From the NCBI RefSeq assembly GCF_000224145.3, contig NC_020170.2, positions 1,692,300 to 1,756,299 on the forward strand: DNA of 64,000 nt, in the 5' to 3' direction. The position numbers and the translations under genes were made by a program. Below are positions 57,496 to 64,000 of the stretch, in pieces; the first letter of the stretch is position 1; every line of letters starts with the position of its first letter. Origin of the DNA: Ciona intestinalis (taxonomy: Eukaryota; Chordata; Ascidiacea; Phlebobranchia; Cionidae). The notes beneath the pieces are model-generated. The model searched no databases, had not been told where the DNA came from, and saw only the letters and a program-made list of their open reading frames with translations.

Positions 57496-60400
57496 TCAAC
57501 TTTGATCTTGTAAAACTTGTGACTGCTTAAAAGACTTTATCTGCTTATTATAATTATCTAACTGTTGTGTTGTATCTGCACTTGAGAACGCAGCAACTTC
57601 AGGGCCATATGTATCTAACATTCGAAGCCATAAGTCACAGTTGTCTCTAAAAGTGTCGAAAACGATTTTATCTTGTGATTGTGATTCATACATGGAAGGC
57701 CCCACATCATCTATTTGTGCACCACCTAAACATTCGTCTTCTGTATATAACACAGCATCCTGTAATATAACAGTCAACAGAGTGATTTATATGCAAAATT
57801 AAATTATAGTACAGTGAATGAATGTACCTTGTTATGTACGCATGGTGGGAAAAAGACAGTCAATGCAAAATGATTGGTCTGTTTTATATATCTGGTGCTA
57901 ATGAGTTACTACATATGTAACTTGCTGTGTGTGTGATTGTTTTTAGGTATGGCTGACAATTTGGAATACTTATTAGTAAGCATTGTGTTGAAGCAAACAC
58001 TGTTAAACTTTAAGTTATTGCTCTAAGAACATACTCATATGTTATTGTACATAGACCTAGGTAGGGTACCTGTCCAACTGTCATAGCTCTTAATGGATGT
58101 TGTAAGATAATTAGTAATCTTTCATTTTCCAGTTGGTGAACTGTGCAGGGTACTGTAGAAAGAGAATTATTTGAATTTAAACTGTAAATGTTAATTATTT
58201 ATCCTTGCATGGCATAGCCATTTCAGAAGTTATTTGTTTTCATGTTTTTAGGCAACTCATTAGTGACCACAGAGTTGGAGCAGTTAATATTACATGCAAG
58301 CCCAATTTCTATATAAAACTTATTTGAATTAAAAATTAAACAGACCAAGTGAGTTTCTATGGCAGAAACGAAAGTAGCAGTTGAGGGGTTTTCCCTCTCT
58401 TAGCAAAGCTGGCTCTCCTGCTATCCAGTGTGCTGGTCCAGACACTAAACTCTTTCTGTACAGGGCAGGGTGGTTTAAGCCTGGTACCTTTAATATAAAT
58501 GCAAACTAATTAATAATTTAAAAGTAAATTTTGTTAAAAGCAAAACTGTATATGAAAATACAAAATACCATGAATTTTTTGGGGCAAACAATTTATAATA
58601 ATTTAAAAATATTAATAAAAATATGAGATAAATACAATTTTATGTAATTAAAGCATTATATTATAATCTTACCACTAATACATTTCCATCCTTTGAATTT
58701 CTATGCAAAACAGCGTATGAGATACGTAGACCACCTATTAAGGAACGCTGACCAACTGTATACGAGAAGTAACCATCGTGGTTTCCAATCACATTACCAG
58801 TTTCGTAGCAAATAAACTGACCCGGTTTTGGCGAAATGTAATTCTGTTTAAAAAAATCTTAAAGTGAGAATAGAAATGTGTTTTAATAAAAAAAATTCAT
58901 TATTTATATGATATACCTATATTAGTTAATATAAAGTAAACATAGCAAAAATCCAAAACATCTGTTTTATAACATTTAATAATTTTAGACTTTATCTCAA
59001 ATGTAAATTAACTGTGTTTTGTCATGCATGTTGGATTTTTTTGCGCCTAGAATTTGAAACATTCTTGATTTCTTGTTTAGTGAACCAAATTAAGAAGACG
59101 TTTTTTTTGTCTCAATAAACTGCTTAGAACTAACCTTAATAAAATTTGAGAATTCCCTTCTTCCAATGAAACAAATACCAGCACTCTCCTTTCTTTTAAG
59201 CACAAATGAGATTTCTGAAGCTGCTGCAATTTCCTTTACTTTTGATTTGAAAATCCCACCAAGAGGAAAATAGGAACGAAGCAAGGCAGTTCTATCAACC
59301 TAGAAGTGATGTAATAAACAATATAAAATAAACAGTAGTATAGTGGGGTGGGGGAAGATGGGACACCTTTAGCACAAAATATATAAATATCCTGGTCGTG
59401 TTTTAAACAATTAACAATGGTCTATAGGAGTCGTGAGGATACCATTGTATAATTCCTTGAATGTTCTTTGTTTATTACCAAAATGTACGAGAAAATAGAA
59501 TGAAAAGGTGTCCCATCTTCTCCCATCCTACTATACTATGAAAACAAACCTAATTACCTAAATTATAGACATCCAGCAAAACAATAATTCAGGTCTAAAT
59601 ATTAAAATTTTTAATTGCTTACTTTGTGTAAAAAGAAAGTTTGATCTTTGAAAGGGTCCACAGCTTTCAACAATCTTTGTTCTGTGAGTTATGCTTAAAA
59701 GTTAAAAGAAATAAAACAATTTGGTGTATTTATTTAATAGGAGCAAACAGAGAAAGACATATTTATAAATAAAGGTATACCCATATAACTGACATTTGTT
59801 TATTCTTAATAAAAAACACATTTGAATGAATGAATGTAACCTACTTTATCCTCAATGGCCATTTGTAATTGGTATAATACAGGTGTTCTGTTTCATACAC
59901 CTTATGCCAGCCTACGAGATTACGAGTATGTTACTTTGTGGGTGATATAACATGGGGTCCCCTACTTCAAAATCTGGTACCCCTTAAAGTACTATGCCCA
60001 ATGTAACTTTGCTGTTGATAAAATTTGAATTTGGACAACTGTAATTGACCACTGGTTTAAAGCTATCGCATTTTAGTGCTGAGCTAAACATACACTCACA
60101 CTGGTAGCAGCATTAAGCATGGAACCTGATGTCCTACAATGTATGTAATCGCTTTAAATAGTAAGCAACAGAGCCTGGCATTATACTTCACAACCACAAA
60201 AACGATATACAGAAAAGTCATATTGCACCTGCAGTATGGGGAACTTTTGCGGTTAAAACTCGATCATTAAGTGTTGTTCTGGCATAATGTCCAGTTGCTA
60301 TGACAACATTGCCAAACATTGAGGAGCACTTGTTATGAAATGCTGAAAACTTGACAAGCTGGTTGCATAGAATGTCTGGGTTTGGGGTATTTCCCATTTC

Positions 60401-60854
60401 ATACTGGTCCACCATTGGCATAAACACATTAGTCCAATATTCCTTGACTAGATTTACCTGATTATAAAAATTTAATGTGTTGGTTATATTTTAAGCATAA
60501 CTCTATATGAAAAATAGAGTCGAAGTAACTATAATACAAAAGCGATTTTTTATACAATAAGGTTACACACATGTTCAAGGTGTTTAAATATATTTTTAAT
60601 CACTAAATCAACCTAGAAGCAAAATAAAAAATTAAATCAAAGCATGTTCTGACCTCATAGAATGGTATATCCAATGCTCTACACACACGAGTTGCATAAG
60701 TTGCATCTTCTTGTACACTACACTGCCCAACTTCATCTTCCAGGTCCCAGTTTCTCATAAAAACTCCCACCACATTTAATCCTCTTCTTTTTAACAGCAG
60801 AGCAGCAACAGCACTGTCAACTCCCCCAGATATCGCACATATTACTTTACTCAT
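57496..60854 (-). CDS. TRMU: tRNA 2-thiouridylase TRMU (MnmA family), complete
   Basis: TRMU adds sulfur to the wobble uridine of tRNAs for Lys, Glu and Gln; the animal enzyme acts in mitochondria. Eight exons: 60654-60854, 60229-60457, 59623-59681, 59135-59299, 58673-58843, 58346-58487, 58070-58152 and 57496-57759, giving 437 residues plus stop with all phases matching (human is 421). The ATP-binding [13 protein letters not shown] is at residues 9-21, and [15 protein letters not shown] carries the first catalytic Cys. ATGHYART and [10 protein letters not shown] follow, [11 protein letters not shown] carries the second catalytic Cys, then [22 protein letters not shown] and DECLGGAQI. The start has no obvious long targeting peptide. 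The last exon has a C-terminal extension rich in Gln and Ser. Confidence 0.94.
57810..58055 (-). mobile_element. SINE copy, reverse, diverged
   Basis: AATGAATGAATGTACCTTG tail, GACAGTCAATGC, GGCTGACAATTTGG and a TGTGTTGAAGCAA body on the plus strand, which is the reverse of the family. It fills most of TRMU intron 7; the tRNA-like head is not intact. Confidence 0.6.
59341..59531 (+). mobile_element. MITE copy, full length, reference copy for the family
   Basis: About 190 bases with terminal inverted repeats of about 25 bases: TAGTGGGGTGGGGGAAGATG on the left and CATCTTCTCCCATCCTACTA on the right. Flanking TA suggests a TA target as in Tc1/mariner-type elements. The interior has GTTTTAAACAATTAACAATG, AGTCGTGAGGATACC and ATTACCAAAATG, with no coding capacity, so it must be moved by an enzyme encoded elsewhere. 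It lies in TRMU intron 3. A MITE family has been described from Ciona; whether this is the same one was not checked. Confidence 0.9.
59823..60130 (-). mobile_element. SINE copy, reverse, with internal insertion
   Basis: TGAATGAATGTAACCTACTT tail, CACCTTATGCCAGCC, TTACTTTGTGGGTG, and later TGGTAGCAGCATTAAGCATGG. About 80 bases of other sequence break the middle. It lies in TRMU intron 2. Confidence 0.6.
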
Positions 60855-61260
60855 TTAAATAACTATATCGTTATGGACTGAGAACAAAAAACACAGTTCT
60901 GAAACTAAAAACATGACCCATGCTGCTTTTGTATTTTACCGCTTCGGGTTTGATGCTAAATTAGGTAACTGCTTCACTACGTGCAGAAAACAAAATGTCC
61001 CCGGCGTAAAATGTAAAATATTCTTAATATTAGATTTTTAAAAAATTAATAACACAACTGTTTAAAATAAAAATTTATGGAACGAAGCATTTTTCATTTT
61101 CAGAAAAAGTCACTCAAAACTACCCGAAAATGGTCCCTGCTAGGGTTTCTCTTGCCTCTACTTTATATTAGAATTACTTTGGTGGTGTATATATACCGCG
61201 GTTTTTTATTGATTCGTCAGTACTTTAGTACTGCGTCGATTTCGGTTGTTTCTATTAGTT
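60855..61260. promoter_or_regulatory. Shared upstream region of TRMU and RBSN
   Basis: Only 406 bases separate the two start codons, and the genes run in opposite directions, so this stretch must hold both promoters or one bidirectional promoter. I see no TATA box placed convincingly for either gene. Both are broadly expressed housekeeping-type genes, which suits a bidirectional promoter. Confidence 0.55.
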
Positions 61261-63985
61261 ATGGGTACAGTTAAAGAAGGTTTTCTGTGTCCAATTTGTG
61301 TTCAAGATTTGGGTTCGTTTCATGGATTACAAAAACATTTCGAAAGCGCACATACAGCGGAGGATCGAGCGGTTTTGGATCAAATTAAAGGTGAGGTTAA
61401 TTGACATTTTTTTACCAATGCAATGTTGCACTTTAACCGTTAAATTATTAAGAATGCTAAAATTTACGACCCTGCTTGAAATATTATGTTGTTGATAAAT
61501 GCTTTCGTTTCAGAGGTTTTTTAGATATAGTAGGATGATGGGACACCTATTCATTCTATTTTCTTGTCCCATTTAGTGGTACTAGTAAACAAAGAACATT
61601 CAAAGAATAATTAAACCGTATCCTTATGACTGTTGTTTATTGTTTAAAACACGATCAGGATAAGGTGTCATAACTTCCCCACCCTACTATAACATTTTTT
61701 AGAAATATGATACTAAAATATAAGAATTTACCAACAAAAGCATACAAGTTTATGAAAAACAAATGCTTTCAATTTCCTATTTTAATAGGTCTTTTCAGCA
61801 AGGCAAAAGTTAGATTATTAAAAAAAGATGAAATAACCAACCATGAAGTTGCTTTGTCATCAAATCATTCAATGCAACAACATGCTGGTCCAGTGTGGGA
61901 GTCACAAGACATAGGTATCTTTACGTTGAGTCAACCACTTTTTGTTTATAAGGTTTATATGCAAATTAGTTTGTTTGTAGCAGTAAGTTTGTAGATTCAG
62001 TTTAACAATTTCTTGTAGTGTTTCATTTTACATGATATGATTGCATTTCACATCAAACATAAAATGTGTGTCAGAACAGCGTGTTTCTGTTTAAAATCTG
62101 TAGTGATATATATATATAATTGGTAACATTATATATATATATATATCAAGGATGAACTGGCTAACTCTTGATTATATTCCCTTCCGTAGGATCTTACTCA
62201 TATAGATTAGAACATATATAGGGTCTTACCCATATAGAATAAATAAACACTTTAAAACGCTTACCTATCCAAAGTAAGTGATCAAGGTAAAACCAAAGTA
62301 GCATATGGCACATTTTTTCAAAAGTGTCTTTTTTTTGGCAATGTTTGAGCAAAACTTAAAAATGTGACTTAGATAGTTTTGTTTTACCTCAACGATGCGC
62401 ATTTTCAAATTTCAGGCCAAACTCGAAACCACACAAGCAACTTTAAAAAGATCAGGGATGCTCGAATTGATAGATTTGTTATCGAATCAAACAAGGTTTT
62501 AATTCGGCTTGATAAGGTAGGTAACGTAGGTTTACATAGAAATTTGTACTAAATAAGCTATGGGTTTACAATGTAATTAATGTATTAAAGCCGCATTTTT
62601 AATTTATTTTTTCAATTTTTCAGCTTCTTTGCCAAGTTATGAAAACTAAAAGAAAAAACACAAAAGGTTAGTTTAAAAATTTAATATAATGATGGTGGAT
62701 GGTACTGATAACTGGTAGTCTGTACTCTGTATATAATTTCTACTTTGTATTTGTCTTAAATTGACAATCTGATGCAGACCAGTGTATAAATAAATGTAAC
62801 TTACTTTATCCCCATGTGGCCGAAAACGGCAGTCATTATAACACGGGTGTTAATACACCTCGTGCCAGCCTAAGAGTTACCATGTATGTTACTTTGTTAT
62901 AATTGAACATGTTCCACATAAGTGTTAGATTAGCATTGATAGCACAACTAGTATGGCAAAGCAAAAACAATAATATATATTTAACGTTATTTTTAAAAAC
63001 AACTTACCTTTTAAAACACATGTTTAGAATTTGAACAAACGTTGGTGCCATGGGTGCGTGATGTTGACGTACCATATTGCCCCACATGTGGTGATCGGTT
63101 TAACGTTGCGAGAAGACGCCATCATTGTAGGTTGTGTGGGTCTATCATGTGCACTAAATGTTCTTTGTTCGTTCAACTAGAGTTGGCAGGTAAGTGGAAA
63201 TACTGGAAATATTCTTGGATCTTTTTTGGGATTTATTTTTTTCTCCATACAGTGTAATATTTGTATTTCTGTTTTGTACAAGCAAAAACAGATTATAAAA
63301 GATGTTGCATAATAGTATGCGCCTACTTAATGACGTTTAAGGCTCTTCGTTTAAAAAAATCAATTATTAGTAATTGGTACCTACTTATTTTTTTTTTTTT
63401 TTTAAATCAATTATTAGTAATTGGTACCTACTTATAGAGTATCCAGTAATAGTTTTGTAAGTGTTTGGTTGAGCCATTATATCAAGCAAATAAAGAAACA
63501 AACTAATTTCATTAAAAGCATGAATTGTTTATTATATTAGTCACATAAAACTAAAAACAGTGATAAATAACTTCATTTTGGGGTTGCTAGACTGTATATT
63601 ATATTAAGGGTAATGCGGCAACTATTTTAAATATAACTCTTTTTTGTAATTGGATAAAGTGTAGTCCAATGTGTTCTATAAACATTTCTTAATAAATGTT
63701 TTGTATATTATTTAGTAAAGAAGGCGGGAAATAATTTTTGTCCAAATTAATTTAAACTATATAGAATCTATTTCAGATCAATTGGTGGAAAGCTTAAGGA
63801 AAGTACCTGGTATGCGTAAAAGAACACAATCAGATTTGAACCTGTCTCGTAGCGCATCGATGAGCTCATCTCAAGACGAGGAGATCAGTTTACGTTGTTG
63901 TCATGATTGCTATGTTGTGCTAATGAAGAGAAAAGACAGATTGGAACAAGACAAAAATATGCCCTTGTTAGTTCTTCTTTATGAG
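61261..63985 (+). CDS. RBSN: Rabenosyn-5, N-terminal part (continues beyond window)
   Basis: Rabenosyn-5 is a Rab4/Rab5 effector that tethers early endosomes and binds PI3P. Six exons: 61261-61390, 61789-61914, 62416-62516, 62624-62666, 63028-63189 and 63777-63985, 257 codons, all in phase. Residues 9-30 form the C2H2 finger CPICVQDLGSFHGLQKHFES, then the next His. FKKIRDARIDRFVIESNKVL matches the segment before FYVE. The FYVE finger starts near residue 140 with WVRDVDVPYCPTC and the lipid-binding RRRHHCRLCGSIMC, and its last Cys pair is CCHDC in exon 6. A Ser-rich insert (SRSASMSSSQDEE) splits the FYVE domain, as in the vertebrate protein. The exon 2 acceptor is TAATAG before 61789; the later CAG at 61797-61799 would give a stop. 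The donor at 63986 shows that the gene continues. Confidence 0.93.
61528..61688 (-). mobile_element. MITE copy, reverse, shortened
   Basis: Runs from AGTAGGATGATGGGACACC to CATAACTTCCCCACCCTACT in RBSN intron 1. It is about 30 bases shorter than full copies through small internal deletions. Confidence 0.8.
62104..62150. repeat. Two TA dinucleotide tracts
   Basis: (TA) runs of about 8 and 9 units are separated by a short AATTGGTAACAT spacer in RBSN intron 2. They are self-complementary and likely variable in length. Confidence 0.8.
62782..62905 (-). mobile_element. SINE fragment, 3' part, reverse
   Basis: TAACTTACTTTATCCCCATG, GCAGTCATTATAACACGGG and CCTCGTGCCAGCCTAAGAG. It lies in RBSN intron 4. 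Confidence 0.75.
63357..63437. repeat. 49-base tandem duplication around a T-run
   Basis: AATCAATTATTAGTAATTGG, followed by TACCTACTTAT, occurs at about 63357 and again at 63406, with a T-run between. It is in RBSN intron 5; the rest of that intron (63190-63776) is AT-rich with nothing else clear. Confidence 0.8.
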
Positions 63986-64000
63986 GTATGGGCAATTATA

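Overview
The window is animal nuclear DNA, most likely from an ascidian tunicate of the Ciona type. This is inferred from AT-rich sequence, introns mostly of 150-700 bases, animal gene families, a tRNA-derived SINE, and a short inverted-repeat element scattered through introns. No search was run; family names come from recognising motifs and from remembered vertebrate proteins. Five genes can be read exon by exon with matching splice phases, and two 50-base assembly gaps (7718-7767 and 32898-32947) are present.

The minus strand from 43680 to the left edge is one axonemal dynein heavy chain, best matched to DNAH12. Seventy exons join into about 3,880 codons without a break. Tail, linker, AAA1 to AAA6, stalk and most of the C-terminal domain are present; only the last exon or exons lie beyond base 1. 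Two linker exons occur twice, on either side of the second gap. The two copies look like unmerged alleles, and one carries an inverted-repeat element that the other lacks.

The plus strand from 45581 to 50705 holds a complete 12-exon BTB-BACK-Kelch protein of 550 residues, probably a Cullin-3 substrate adaptor. The minus strand from 52470 to 53954 holds a two-exon protein of 397 residues, and 55181 to 56034 holds a small acidic protein of 144 residues. Neither of these two was recognised.

The minus strand from 57496 to 60854 is a complete eight-exon TRMU, the tRNA 2-thiouridylase. It stands head to head, 406 bases apart, with the first six exons of RBSN (rabenosyn-5) on the plus strand (61261 to the right edge). 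The genes do not form an obvious pathway: a ciliary motor, a ubiquitin adaptor, a tRNA modification enzyme and an endosomal tether.

Three repeat families fill much of the non-coding sequence: an inverted-repeat MITE of about 190 bases with TA-like insertion sites (about 16 copies, densest from 46 to 62 kb), a tRNA-headed SINE with an ATTC-type tail, and a third retroposon-like family with a T-rich/ATT-type end and conserved internal complementary segments.
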